A stretch of DNA of 64,000 nucleotides from Nepenthes gracilis (GCA_033239525.1 BSYO01000011.1:7159973-7223972), one strand, 5' to 3'. Positions 24,715 to 37,300 are shown, counted from the stretch's first letter. Translations and numbers: made by a program. The notes: a model not told the origin generated them from the letters alone.

Positions 24715-25233
24715 TTGTCGTTCCTATCAAAATGACCTTGTCCTCAAGGTCAAGCGGCTTATGCACGAATGTCCTAGACCCGGCGCGACAACCCTGTCTC
24801 TGATTGAATAATAGAGCATGAATCAATCAACGTCCACGTCCTCAAACACAACTTTGCCTCTGAGCTTGGAGTGCACCAGCTTAAGGTTGTTGTTGGCAGC
24901 CAACCCAAGCACAACTTTGCCCGTCTCTGTTGGTGTTCTGAAAGCAACATTGTCCACATCCATATGGCCTACACGTGTCAGTGTTGTATACTTCACATCC
25001 ATATGGACCCTTGTAGTTGCTGAAGCGGTGCCAGATAGTAGGCTCATTGTTGTGAGGGCTGCCGAGCGATTGCTATGCCGCATTAGAACAGAAGGAGCTG
25101 CTCCTGCAGCAGGGAGTATTTGTGATTGTGATGGAAGTACCCAGCTATTATGAACTGCTACTACTGATGTCGTTTTGGGTGATTTGATCCAAGGTAGTGT
25201 GGCTTGGTAGATAAGTGGAAGTATCAGGGACAC
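24715..25233 (-). pseudogene. Unidentified captured segment plus Pol-like C-terminal tail
   Basis: The frame 24823-25233 has no stop but no family I recognise (TTRVHMDVKYTTLTRVG, GKVVLGLAANNN). Closer to the LTR another frame reads DLEDKVILIGTTMLRT, with its last residues encoded by the LTR start. A matching tail ([16 protein letters not shown]) precedes the 3' LTR of the 32917-36886 element, so it is part of the element backbone. Plant chromovirus Pol proteins commonly end with an LEDKV-like motif, which suggests the parent lineage. The first part may be another host gene fragment. Confidence 0.5.
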
Positions 25234-25465
25234 AGTTGCGACAGGGCATCATTTTCCTGGTGGACTTTGAATTTGCACTAGGAACTGCTGTGGAGGATGT
25301 TGCCACTCATTAGAATGCCAAGGCAACATTAGCATTCTAACACCCAAATTCCTCCGCATACAAAGACAACAAAAATAGGTTGTCCAATCCATCCAGGTAC
25401 TAAATTCAGTTTTTAATATCAGAAAAAATCATTGGCCCTTGATGCTTCAACAAAAATAATGCCGA

Positions 25466-26104
25466 TCATTTCCATGCCAGGACATGGTTATTGTAGAACT
25501 GAGCAGAGGCTCTAACCCTCGACATACCATGCATCAAATTTAAAACAACAGCCATTGTGATAGTCATATCAGCAAGACTAACGGAAGCAATCACAGCCTG
25601 TAAATCATGCTTATAAGCTCGTACAAAATGTGTTGTTACAGCCTTCCATGTAGCTAGGACTGCCAATAGTCTTGTATTCTTGTCATCTCCACGTGTTTTA
25701 AGGGACATTTTTCCCCTAGGGATAGCAAATGATAGGTCATTTACCCCACCATAATGAGCATCAATCACAGAATGCTGCTAGATATCACATCCATCTAGGT
25801 AGGCATAGGTGGGAACTAGATTCTTGAGCTCTAGTGTGCATTTGGAGGTATCCCAAACCACAAAACTTTGCGAAATTAGCTTCCCCTTAGGGAAAATTTC
25901 CCACAACCTCATATCCCCTGGGTTTGTCCCAACTAGGAGAAGTGTTTGACGAATTGAATGAAAAACCTTGCACATTACAGATGAACCTTGGTCCGATGTT
26001 CTTCCAACCATCATGGCCAAGTCAGTAAAAAAGTTTTTCCCTAGTAAATAAGTTGCGGATCGATATTCATGGATAGTTCCTTGAAAATCCAAGGGACTAT
26101 ACAA
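25466..26104 (-). pseudogene. Captured TOPLESS/TPR-type WD40 fragment
   Basis: The minus-strand frame reads GRTSDQGSSVMC, QTLLLVGTNPGDMRLWE and VVWDTSKCTLELK. After one stop at 25778 it continues IDAHYGGVNDLSFA and GDDKNTR. These are consecutive WD40-repeat segments of the plant co-repressor TOPLESS and its relatives. A block of about 35-40 residues normally found between the second and third segments is missing. No intron is visible, as expected of an mRNA-derived copy. The downstream part (KHDLQAVIASVSLADMTIT) is not recognised as TOPLESS. It is not a functional gene: no N-terminal LisH/CTLH part and one internal stop. Confidence 0.8.
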
Positions 26105-27286
26105 TTGTTCAACTACACAAATGCCACTCCAATTAAATCACCAACAGCAGTGTGAGGGTATGTTTTTAGATCTTTCATTTAGAACATTGGCAAGATAGGC
26201 TAGAAGACACTTGCTCTTCATATTTCATTCTCATATAAAAGAATATCAAAAGCCATCGGAAGGAAAAGGCAATTTGTTATCTCCCACTTTACATGACTTC
26301 TCTTTGAAGTGAATCATTCTATTGGGCCAACCAATTGGTGTGGTAAAACTTAACAACCACATCAGCTCAAATTGCAAGTCATGGGGCTACAAACATTGAA
26401 ACCTTATTCATCACCACAAACCAAATAGCTAGCTGCTATTCTTATAAGCCAATGGTCCCTTTTAAGGATAAAAAATTGGTTGAGTGCAACTATAACCCTA
26501 AAAAGGCAGCGGCTCTAAAATAGTCAATTTGAGAAGAATTAAGTCTGATTTATCACCCAACAACCCAAATGCTTCAAATCCACCTCTAAATTGAAACAAA
26601 ATAATCAATTTTATCCCGATGGAGGGATTGAGAGGAATAGGGTTGAGAAGGTTCAATAATCCGATTATTTTGGCAAGTTGTGCCATCGTCTGGATAGAGT
26701 TGGCTGCATTGGTTATCAAGCGTGAGATCTAGAATGGCAGGCTTGGAAGAGAAAGTTTGCTGAGAAGAGCTAAAGTGGAGTTAGTAGATGGCTGGGTAAG
26801 TGGGTAGTGTGGCGAATAGGTTCAACCTGCCTCCAATGTTTCCTCGCTTGATTTTTCCATACCGGTAGTTTTTGGTAACGGTAGAGGCTCCAGGGAGTGT
26901 AAATGCTTGAACTGTGGCAGGCAATGGAAATGCGTGCCTTCAGCATCATCGACGTGAAACTTTCCAAAAGTTTGGGATAAAATTTCAGAAGTGGGAGCCG
27001 TGAACGATGATGGAGTTGAGGACCAAGAGGAATTTCTGAAAGGTAGCGGTTGAAATTTCAAGTTGATTAAGCATTTGTTATGGAAGGAATTGCAGTGGGA
27101 AAAATGGAAGGGATTGCCCGTGCTTGTTTGCCATCCAACTTAGCAAGAGAGATGTTCATCCAAAACTCTCCATCCAACTCAGACCACCATCCGGCTCACA
27201 AATCCAGATGGCTCTTCCTCGAAAACATCGGCTCTCTATCCAACTTTGCAACCATCCACTTTGCAACCATCGCTCTCCCTTTCCCT
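26105..27286 (-). other. Element interior, unidentified captured or spacer sequence
   Basis: Short minus-strand frames at 26498-26719 and 26822-27061 show Leu-rich and Pro/Ser-rich stretches but no recognisable family. The Pro/Ser-rich part (27061 to 26900) sits right after the Gag-like start, as does a similar Pro/Ser-rich part in the sister element. Confidence 0.4.
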
Positions 27287-27609
27287 TTAGCTCGATGTCG
27301 GCTCTCCATCCAAACTTAGCATTCGATTTGATGCATGTTGCGGATGCAGGTCGTCTACATCATGTAACTCCTTCGACATTGAAGGTAAGCTAGGTCTTTG
27401 TTCAATGTTGTCGAGCGATTGGCTGAGCTCAGTGATAGATGACTGGATTTGCACTGTAGTGGAAACCACGGTGGACATGATAGCACCAAATCTGTCGGTA
27501 GCCCGTCGGAGGTCCTTCATCGCATTGGCAAGCTCGACGATGGCAGCTTCTAGTGCGTCGAGTGCTTGTTCTTCTATCTCCTCTACTTTGCTCTCAACGA
27601 GAGCACCAT
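27287..27609 (-). pseudogene. Gag-like N-terminal coiled coil
   Basis: The frame enters from the 5' LTR end and reads KVEEIEEQALDALEAAIVEL, then AMKDLRRATDRFGAIMST, a heptad-rich segment typical of the N-terminus of plant gypsy Gag. The sister element has [19 protein letters not shown] at the same place. No zinc knuckle follows. Confidence 0.55.
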
Positions 27610-28080
27610 TGGATACGTGCTCCATAGACGTATCATGGAAATTGCAGGCGAAACGTAGTGTTTGCTAAGGGAGGGGGAGTGCTCGCAGAGGAGGGCAGCA
27701 GGGATAATAGAGAAGACAAGGAAAAGCAGAAATATGAGAGACATGGAAGCAGGGAGAGAGAAGCAGAGAAAGGGGTAAGGGTGACGGAGAGAGAGAGAAT
27801 AAAAGAAGGTAAATGTTGCTTCTTCCTTCAGAACTACAATAACAAGCCTATTAAAAATGGAGGGCATCAGCCTGTGGCCCACCAAAAATAGAAAAACAAC
27901 CATACCAAATCACCAACAACAGAAAACAGAAAGGGGTTACCAGATTCACAAAGGGGGTTGGGTACATGTGTAGGAGAAAATAAAATAGCATGTAATATTT
28001 AGTATCATTGGCTGAACACTTCGTCTCCAGGTCAACGTCAATAGATGAGCTTCCGATGGTGTTTTGAAGAGTTCGTAACA
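27610..28080 (-). repeat. 5' LTR of the TOPLESS-carrying element
   Basis: 471 bases matching 24245-24714 with scattered substitutions. In element orientation it starts TGTTACGAAC and ends GGAGCACGTATCCA. Confidence 0.88.
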
Positions 28081-28085
28081 GCATA

Positions 28086-31059
28086 TTAGCAATCAATCAA
28101 AAATCTACAAATTAGAGCTAATCGCGTAACCAATGGTTGACAACGGTATCATGTCATGCGCAATAACACGCGCAATGCTTCGTTGGTAAACGGGCAAGGA
28201 TCATAGAACCATCATGTCAGCTGCCATGGCTTCAGACGCCATACTGATACGCCAATGCTCTTAAAACAGGCCCAGTGCCTTTCAACAAAGAGACTAAGGT
28301 GGTTTGAACAAGCATTTTGAGAGCATCCGAAGGGAGAAAAATGTCCAAAGAGTACGCTTTGTTTGTCGTTAGGATTTGTTACATGGCATGTAACACAAAT
28401 CTATGGCTGGAGGGCTTGCACTGGAGCCAGAGATCCCCCTAGCTTAAATTGACTTAGATGGGATTATAGTTACTAAACGCCAAATAATTTCTAAATTAAT
28501 TAAAAGTAAAATATCATCTCTATAATTAATGGTGTTTGATTTTCACATAATACCCTACTATATATTTGTGATACTCTACATTGAGTTACTAAAAATTAAG
28601 AATTATAAAAAAATATTAGTTTTAAATTATTAAACATGAATTTTTTGTATTAAAAAAATAATAACTTTCATAATTTTTAAAACAATTAATATTTATTAAT
28701 TAACAAAAAGTTTTTAACAAGTTTATTGTATTACTTTTGATGTTTCAAATAAAAATTTTACCATAACTTCATCTAAATCATAATTTTTATTAGTTTTAAA
28801 TAATAAATTATTTCATACAAAATATAAATTATTATTAACTTTTATATCAGTAATATTCTATAATTTATTTTTTAACATATAGTGAAATTAAAAAAAATAT
28901 CATTCTGTTTTATAATATTTTTATTTTAAGAATAGTAGTTTAAGATATTATACAGGCAAAATAACCCCAACTATAAGAAAATAAAAATCAATTACACAAC
29001 ACGATAAAACTCAACCTATTTGATATGAGGCACCGTTCATCCTCACAATTTTGCATTTAATTATCTTTTATAATAAAAATATCCCATCAACCAAGCCTGC
29101 TATAAATATCAATTAGAAAATTATTAAATTAATTAAGCATTTTTTAAAACTTTTTACCTACTACCAATATCAAATTTGTTTTTGAGCAAATTATCATTTA
29201 CTAATAACTTTATACTTCAGTAAACTGATTATAATTTTTATCATGTCATGACAATGATGTAGGTAAACATAAAATTTATTAAAGTAAATTTAAGTAAATG
29301 TTTAAGTATTAAGAAATATTCATTAATATTCTATTAATTATTTTTCTCAAAAAACTTTTTAAAAATATTTAAAAAAATTTCCAATACAAGCCCATCTTGT
29401 TACCATTGTGGGCTTCGCGTAAATTTATACAAGGTATTAATTTGACTTAAAAATTTTTTTGCCAACACAAAATGACCAATAATATTTAAAAAAAAAAATA
29501 CACAAGCATATCATAATCTTCATATAATGCACTTGTATTTACATCAACCAACGCCCAAACCGTCAAATCTAGTAGCAAAAACAAGCAACAAAAGTGGCCT
29601 GGGCAAACGAGATTGTATTCTTTAATACAGAGTAGTAGGAAATTATAATCGATTAGTAAAAATTTAATACTCATAGAACTTTATTACTAAAAATTTGACT
29701 ATGTTTTCAACATCATAAACGGTCGATCATAAGCAACAAAAATTTGACTATGTATTTATTAGTAATACTTTCGTCTTTTTTTCTTATTCTCCCCCTCTCC
29801 CTCTCGAAGTGGTCAGCACGCAATGCTGGGCTAAGATTTCAAAATCCCATGCCGTCGGCCTATTAAACACCACTAGCAAGGAGTAGCAACTCTTCCATCC
29901 TAAAGAATGCCATGAATTTTCAGACATCTCCACACTATTCAAAACCTAAATTTGAAGCTCAATCAATAAACAAGCCACGCCTAAATCTGATTGGACTTAG
30001 TTTATTCAGGCTAGTGACCATATTTATTAGGTCATGAAGAAACTCATTCCAGGCTAGAAGACAAGTTCATATTAAGGGCAAGTAATAGATTTAGCACACT
30101 AGCATGTAACTCCGTTCAAAACCCAAAGTATACACTTGTTTAAAACTTACTTGACACTCATAAAATTGGTATGACAAACCAGCTAAAACTTGCTTGCGCG
30201 AATCCATTGTGCATAAAGAAACTAAGCTTGAGCTCGAGGTCTACCTCAACTCATTATGCACGGGCAAAGCTATAATCCAAACTCGTGCCTTAAAATTTTA
30301 TCACGTCAAACTCGAGCTAAAAAAACTATAGCCAGATTGAATATACCCAGTCTCCCTCAACTTATTTACCCCCCTGGATCTCTGTCATGCCATTGAAAAA
30401 TGCGGAACCAATGTCCAATAAACACAGGTGAGATTAAAAAAATCTACAAGTGGGCAGCATCAATGGCCCTAAAGATAATGCACGTCTATTTGATGAAAAT
30501 TAGTGATGTGAAGATTTGGAATCCCATGAAAAATAGTCGCGCACGGGTAACTACAAAAACTACCTCTCCATAATACAAGGGTATAAGGGCGTGTGCATCT
30601 GACCTTCTTAGGATTCCAACAAAAAAAAGTCTCCTCTACTAGGCTGTTTTGTTAAACAATAACTGCAGCAAAGGGAAAATCGGAGTCTCACGGCAGAAAA
30701 GAGACATAATATAACAACAAAGTCTAATATAAATTCGTTTTTGTGATCCTACCTGATTTAATAACACAATTTCCACTGAAACTGTAAGTAATTTTATATT
30801 CATATAGTTTTCTGTGTTCACCTGGAGTGGCATAACTGGCCTTCAGCTAGCCATTGTGCAATAAACCTCGAGTACGAAGCTGGCTGCTTAACCTCCAAAG
30901 CTGGTACATATTTCTGACAGCCTGCTACCAAGTAGTACATGGCAATCTGCACGCTGGCTCAGACCTATCAGTTATTTCATCCACTAAATGCGATAAATTC
31001 CATAGCCCTGAGATCTGGGATTTTAAGCAACAGGAAAGGCACAGGGACGAGTTCACCTG
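28086..31059. other. Spacer downstream of ELP1
   Basis: AT-rich sequence with no recognisable gene. The part nearest 31060 should hold the ELP1 3' UTR and polyadenylation site, but I could not place the site with confidence. The stretch 28460-29480 is almost entirely A/T. Confidence 0.5.
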
Positions 31060-31375
31060 TTAAGCTGAAAGCAACACTTTAGAATGCCAAGCAAAAGCCT
31101 CCGAACAGTCAAGATCCCTTTTCACCTTCTGTCTGTAATGGTCCAATGTATGAGCATGCTCATCTATGTAATCAGTGGACATGGTATCCTCAGCTAATCT
31201 GACTGCTGCCATCTGCGAAAGCTGGAAAGTCTCCGCCATATATTGCAGCTTCTTTGCGGTCTCATCCATTCCAAGCATCACAAGGGTATCCAACAAGGAT
31301 TTGAGCTCACACTCAGCACCAGAGGTTAGCGACATGCCCTTCAGATGCTCTACGAGGGCCATTTCCTCACCTTGG
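31060..31375 (-). CDS. ELP1: ELP1 exon 5 (C-terminus and stop)
   Basis: Acceptor atttgtag/CCAAGG completes [17 protein letters not shown]. The exon ends [12 protein letters not shown] then stop at 31060-31062. Helical heptads match the C-terminal dimerisation part of plant ELP1. Confidence 0.93.
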
Positions 31376-34300
31376 CTACAAATTAAGTTATCATGCCAGC
31401 TGTCAGATCATGAAGAGGGACCCAACTGGAAAGGGAATGACAAAGATATCGGGAGGTTCAAGTAAAAAATACCTGCCAGCACGAATCTTTCCTCTGCTCT
31501 TTTGGCGCCTGTTAGCCCTTCCCTTGCTAGGCATACTTGAACTAACAGAAACCGCAGAACTGTTTTTCGACCTGTTAAAAAACAATAGAGCAGCTGGACA
31601 GTATAATAACAGCAGTGGAAAACAGGAATCACACTTGAAGAGAAAGTACCAGACATAAACTGCAACTATCATGGAAGAACATGGCAAGTGAAAGCAAAAA
31701 TTGGCACTAATGCAATTAAAGACCCAAGTATAAGGTCAACAAAAATTGACAAATTAAAGGTTGTTAAATGGAACTAGAAGACAAGAAATTTACATGCAGA
31801 GGGCAGGATCCTTAAGAAATAAATTATACCTGCAATTAATATGCTACAGCCTCTCATGCGTGGAAACTGTGTCACAAAAACTGCAGAGCTGAATGGTGAC
31901 ATAAGATGATTCACATTTCAATTGAAGATGATGCATGTGTATGTGTGCATCTGCATTCAATCATAACAAAAATAGCTGCAACGCAGTGAATTCCAACTGC
32001 AGAATCACTTCCATAATGCTTTGCGTACATCTACGAATTTTTGGAAGGATATAAAGTCTTTTCAAACTACTTTAGCGATGTGAATCATGGACATAGAAAT
32101 CCCTTGAGAACTCATTGGAATTATTATTTTGGAAAATTTTTGCATCTTTGAATTTATTCTTATGTTTGTCTTGTAAGTATTTTCCAGCAAAGATCACCCT
32201 GCAAGTAAATTCTTCGAGTATAAATGCTACCAAAAGCAAAAGGATCACCCCCCAAGCAATAGCAATCTATAAACAATTCAATCAATCCTTCATAGCCATC
32301 ATTATGTTTTAAATTCTTAAATTGATAAAAAGAAGAGTCATAATCCTCTCTATTCTCTCTCACCTTTCCATTCTCTTTCATCAGTCTGATTTGGAATCAG
32401 AAATTGCTTCTCCCTATATCTGACCCTTCCCAAACTCCACAATGCAAGAGTCTTGTTCTAACCCAAGTTTTAGATATCAGAGCCTTGATTCTGACTGCCA
32501 CAACTCAGTAAAAAATGACAGCACTAACCCCCTCAATCCCAACAAAACAGAGAACATCCACTAGGCAGCATCATTAAACAGCATGATCCTCTGCTAGTCA
32601 ACCAAACCTTATCTCCAGTTCTGGCAACCACATCACAAAAAATTCCAAAAGATCAGCACTCCCTAGTTTTAAGATATTCATTTCAGTTTATCACCAGCTC
32701 AATAATCCAAGCTTCTGCACTATTGCACAATATTCGTGGAAACTCAGTTCAGCCCCATTCCAAAAAAATTCAAGCCTGGCACAAACCGACCCTCATTGTT
32801 CACTCCACCTATATTCAGCCCAAGCATTAGTAATCACCATCTCACAAAGGGGTCACTGGCCTACATAGATACTATTCGTATTCTCTTTTGTGCTATGTTG
32901 TGAAACAGAGGGATGCTGTCACGGGCCTAATTCTAGAAATACATTTACTTATCAAGCCTAATTCCTTTTCCGCTTTTTTATTTCCTGTTTCCCTTCGGTT
33001 TCCTTATTCCCCTTTGCTGTTTTCTTATTCTGTTTTGGTTGGCTGCCGGTTGGTTTCCAACCAATTCGGTTGGTATTTTACTGTATATATAAGGGCTAGT
33101 TAGAATAGTAAAAAGAAGAAGATTTTCCCTCGTCTCACTCTTCTGCTCCCTCTATACTTTCTCTCCCTCTCTCTCAATCTTTTCTCTCTTTCTTCTCTCT
33201 TGTCCTATCTTCTCTCTCGTTTTCTTTACCTGAACTCTCCTTCCCTTTCCCGATTTTCCTCTGCTTTTTTGTACTGTGTTTGAGTTGCGCCTATGTCCAC
33301 GTAATATTGGTGCTCTTATTGAGACAACAGCAGAGAAGATGACAATCGAAGACCAAGCGCTCGAAGCTTCCATCGCAAAGATGTTGAAGGAGGTGAAGGG
33401 AATCGCAGCGACCGTTCGGCAACATGCAACAGGCATTGCCGCCATTATTGCCAACACCGAGCATATCCAGTTCTTCCTTGCTAAAATCCATCAATCACTC
33501 AACAGAATCGCGCGAAAACCTAATTTGCCAGCGAACCCTTCACCATTCATGGTTTCTCCCTTTGCTACTTTCCATCCTCCAACCCAACCGGACACCCAAA
33601 TCATTTTAAACCTTCACTTACCCCAACCTGAAATTCCTTCCTTCGCTGTGAACATACAACCACATGCAGCTCGAATTGCCACCACTGCTTCCACAAAGCC
33701 ACAAATCCAGCAATTCCCTGATGAAATCCTACTCACACTAACCCAATTTGAACAACAGACCTTACCTTCCGCAAATTCCCCCGTTCTTTCACCTCCCTCA
33801 CTATTCACGGCTTCCACCTCTAACATTTTAGCCCAACATGCTCAAACCCCACTAGTCCTGCTTCACACACACAACATAGATGCACAAATCGCCTCCCATC
33901 TTTGTTTGCAGAAGCTCGAAATTCCGTTGTTCTCTGCCAAAAATCTTATTCTCGCTGGTGTGAAGTTAGTGACCCTATGCGATGAAGGAATTGTGGAGTT
34001 GAGGGACTTGTCCAGCGACCTTGTGTTTTCAGAGGATGACCTGGGAAACACTCTTACTCTTACTTCTGTCCAAACGTTGCCAAAACTACACAATTGTGTG
34101 AGTGTTTCTACTTTAACAATTGACTACTCTTTTTCTCTTGATGAGGATACTACAAATTATGGTATAGATGAGAGAGGTGGTATTGCCACACCAGTGAAGC
34201 AGCCTAAGATATTGCAATTCACAACATTACACAAAGCGCTTAAGGGTTCTAGTGATTTTTTGTTGAATGATTTTTCTAAGTTTGATTGCTCGGCTCTCCT

Positions 34301-37300
34301 ACATTTGGCATTTCGAGCTTTGGAAAAGTTTATATTGGAGTTGGGTCGCTATGCTGTTGCTAGATCAGAGGAAGATGGCCACAAATTGATTTCATTTGTC
34401 ACCTGTCTAAATGATTCCATGGAGTCTATCCCCATTGAATCCCTGGAAACCCGTGGCTTCAGGCCCTTAAATTCAAGAGTTGTTGCAACTGTCATGTCAA
34501 TCAACCCTCGGCTTTATATTGAAGCTCTCGAAAATCGTGTAATCCCTAAGACAGCGAATGTATTTGATGATACTCTTAGGAGAATTTAAAAGTTGTGGTC
34601 TATGCCTTGGATAATGTTAATGCCAAATTCTATAACATTGATCATTACTTGACTTGGGCTGCATCTCAAAAGAGCATTGCATCATCAACTGACAGTAATC
34701 CACAGCAAAGTCGTGATAGGACCAAAGAATCTTCCTACCCGTTAAGGCTGAAGTGGAAGACTACTAACTCTAGCCAGGAGAAAACCATGGATTGCCATAG
34801 TCCTAGATAGGGCTTAATGCCTGCCTATTTTAAGGTACAAACTATTCCTCTAGATAGTGATGACATTGAACGTGTGTTGAGAAGGGAGATCATTCTGAAG
34901 TGGGCAGCTGCTGAGTGTAGTAGTTGCCACAAGAGAGGTGGGCGATGTGGATATGATCAGAATGTTTCGCAATTTCAGTGTTTCTGTCCTGATAGGGTTA
35001 ATGACATCCGTTGCCATCCCAAAGTTTCCAAAAAATTTAAATGGGGTCTCACCTTTGGGATGGTCATTCCGGGAGGGATAATCGTCCTCATTGCCCTCAT
35101 CGTCTTTCGACACCATAACAAGCTCACATTATGTTCACTAATGCTGCTATCAAGGATCCTTTCACGTGGTTCTTCTAACTCAGAGATTGAAGAACAGAAG
35201 ACTTGTTGCTCGTTTTGCAGTCCGCTAGTTAAATTTGCGGATTCATAGAATGATTGTTTTTGTTCCCAAAATCTAATTCTAGAAAGATTGTTTTTGCTAC
35301 CAAAATGGGCCTTGCCTTGATGCTTATTTTCCTCCTGATTTTCTTAAAGGAACCATTTGAAAGCGTTGGTCGTTATTCTGTTTGGGCAATTCTTATGGTG
35401 GTTCTTAGTAAAGGATTTAGCCGTGGATTGGGGACATTATCAGCTGGAGGGCTTACCTTGGGCATGGCAACTAGTCCACTTTGGCTGGAGATTGGGACGA
35501 AATTGTAATTATTTGTAGCATGTTTTTCATTGGATTTTGTGCTACATATTTGAAGCTCTCTCCTATAGTTACTAGATTTTTGCTCATTGCATTGGGTGTT
35601 GGCGTTAGCGTGGGGATAAACACATGCATTTACCCAATCTGGGCTAGTGAGGACTTGCACTTCTTGGTGGTCAAGAACTTTATGAATGTCACTGTTTCCT
35701 TAGAAGGTTGTGTCAATAGATACCAGAGATGGAGTGAATATGAAAGGATGCCAAGGTATCCTTAGAAGAGTTCATCTCCGTAAGCAGTGCACTGAGGCAT
35801 TGTGCAATTATGGTTATGGCTTTGCATGGCCGTATACTTCCAAAGATACAAGCTCTAGTTGAAGGAAGACAGGTGTTCTGCGGAGAGCTGCAAAGGGTTG
35901 GTAATGAAGGCGCTGAAATGTTATGTGAACTTGGGAGCAAAATAAAAGTAATGGAAAAACTAGGTCCAGTGGACATACTAGAATAGGTACATGAAACAGC
36001 AAAGGAGCTGCAAAAGATAGTCAATCAAAAATTCCGTCTTCTTATCAGTTCAGCAAGCGGGGATAATGAGAACTGAAGAAACAATCTTGGAAAGCCCGAG
36101 GATCTCCTAATGACAAAAGAGTTTGAGAATGCAATCTCGGAGTTGAAATCGCTCAGTGAGACAGTATTGCAGCTTGGTTCAAACAGTTGCTTGTCTACCA
36201 TGCTAACTACACTATCAAAGAGCAAGTTCCAGAAGCACATATCATGGCTTGCACCTCTGTCGTTTGATGCTGATGCCAAAGAATCAAACACTTACGAAAG
36301 CACCAGTGCGTTATCTTTGGCAACATTTGCATCCCTTCTGATTTGCACCTCATTTTTAGGGCTAGAGTATGATACTAAGGGTTGGACTGGTTGGAATTTA
36401 GAGGCCACTTGGAAAGCCATTGCTAAATTTTGTCTGGACCCTTCCTCGTTCAACCTTAAGGATAAGGTTCTTTTGATGGGAACAGCAATTTTACGGACCT
36501 AATTCTAAGAATACATTTACTTATCGGGTCTAATTCCTTTTCCCCTTTTCTGTTTCCTATTTCCCTTCATTCGATTTCCTTATTCCCCTTTACTGTTTCC
36601 TTATTCGGTTTACAGTTGGCTATCGGTTGATTTTCAACCGATTCGATTGGTATTTTGCTGTATATATGAGGGCTAATTAGAATAGTAAAAAGGAGAAGAA
36701 GATTTTCCCTCATCTCATTCTTCTGCTCCCTCTCTGCTTTCTCTCCCTCTCTCTCAGTCTTTTCTCTCTGTCTTCTCTCTCATCCTGTCTTCTCTCTCGT
36801 TTTCTTTGCCTAAACTCCCCTTTCCTTTCCCCAATTTTCCTCTGCTTTCTGCGCTGTGTTTGAGTTGCGCTTGTGTGCACGTAATAGATGCCATCTATCA
36901 AACTTCACCATGTCTAAGTACTTTGAATGCATCTCATAACAACTAGACCATATAATCATGAAGGTTCAGGTCTACATGCCAGAAAAAAAACTTTAAAGTT
37001 GTCCTGAGAATTGGCTCCTCATATTGTAATAGAGGGTGCTTTATACACTTCCTGAATGTAGGAATTTAAATTTTCACCAAGCCAATTAACTAGGTAGTAC
37101 GGACAACTAGACATCACACCAAATAAATTTAGCCTTACTGCCGCCCGAATAGCCTCACAACCATTTAAAAAATTTGCTTTCTTGCCTAATTAGTTTTCTT
37201 GTAAGTCCATTATGGAAGTATAGTTCTATTTGATTGTTGTAGAAGGAATAGGCAATGTGCTCCATAAAGAAAGAACAACTGATATAATTTTCTTTTTTTT

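Larger units (their letters stand above)
24245..28080 (-). mobile_element. Non-autonomous LTR retrotransposon carrying a TOPLESS-like fragment
   Basis: Two similar LTRs (24245-24714 and 27610-28080) bracket a 2.9 kb interior read on the minus strand. The termini in element orientation are TGTTACGAAC and TATCCA/TATCA. Flanking pentamers GCATG (24240-24244) and GCATA (28081-28085) form a target duplication with one transition. Just inside the 5' LTR is a leader reading TGGTGCTCTCGTTGAGAG on the minus strand, nearly the same as in the element at 32917-36886. The interior has a Gag-like start, unidentified segments, a TOPLESS WD40 fragment, and a LEDKV Pol-like tail that reads into the 3' LTR. 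It lacks protease, RT, RNase H and integrase, so it needed enzymes in trans. Confidence 0.85.
32917..36886 (+). mobile_element. Non-autonomous LTR retrotransposon carrying LRK10L-like and ALMT fragments
   Basis: Two homologous LTRs (32917-33306, 36489-36886) enclose 3.2 kb. Perfect target duplications GATGC flank it (32912-32916, 36887-36891). It lies in ELP1 intron 3, antisense to the gene. Interior order: leader TTGGTGCTCTTATTGAGAC; a Gag-like ORF with long Pro/Ser/Thr-rich tail; a receptor-kinase ectodomain fragment; an ALMT channel fragment in several frames; and an NLKDKV Pol-like tail running into the 3' LTR. No protease, RT, RNase H or integrase is present. The architecture matches 24245-28080 but the host genes differ, so this is a family that picks up transcripts. 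Confidence 0.93.

Noticed and set aside
24823..25153. Overlapping open frames on both strands
   Set aside because: Only the minus-strand reading agrees with the element's direction; the plus-strand frame has no family resemblance and is treated as a shadow.
33276..36502. A true host gene (receptor kinase or ALMT) inside the ELP1 intron
   Set aside because: The segments are incomplete, frameshifted, fused to each other, and enclosed by LTRs with a perfect target duplication, so they are captured fragments.
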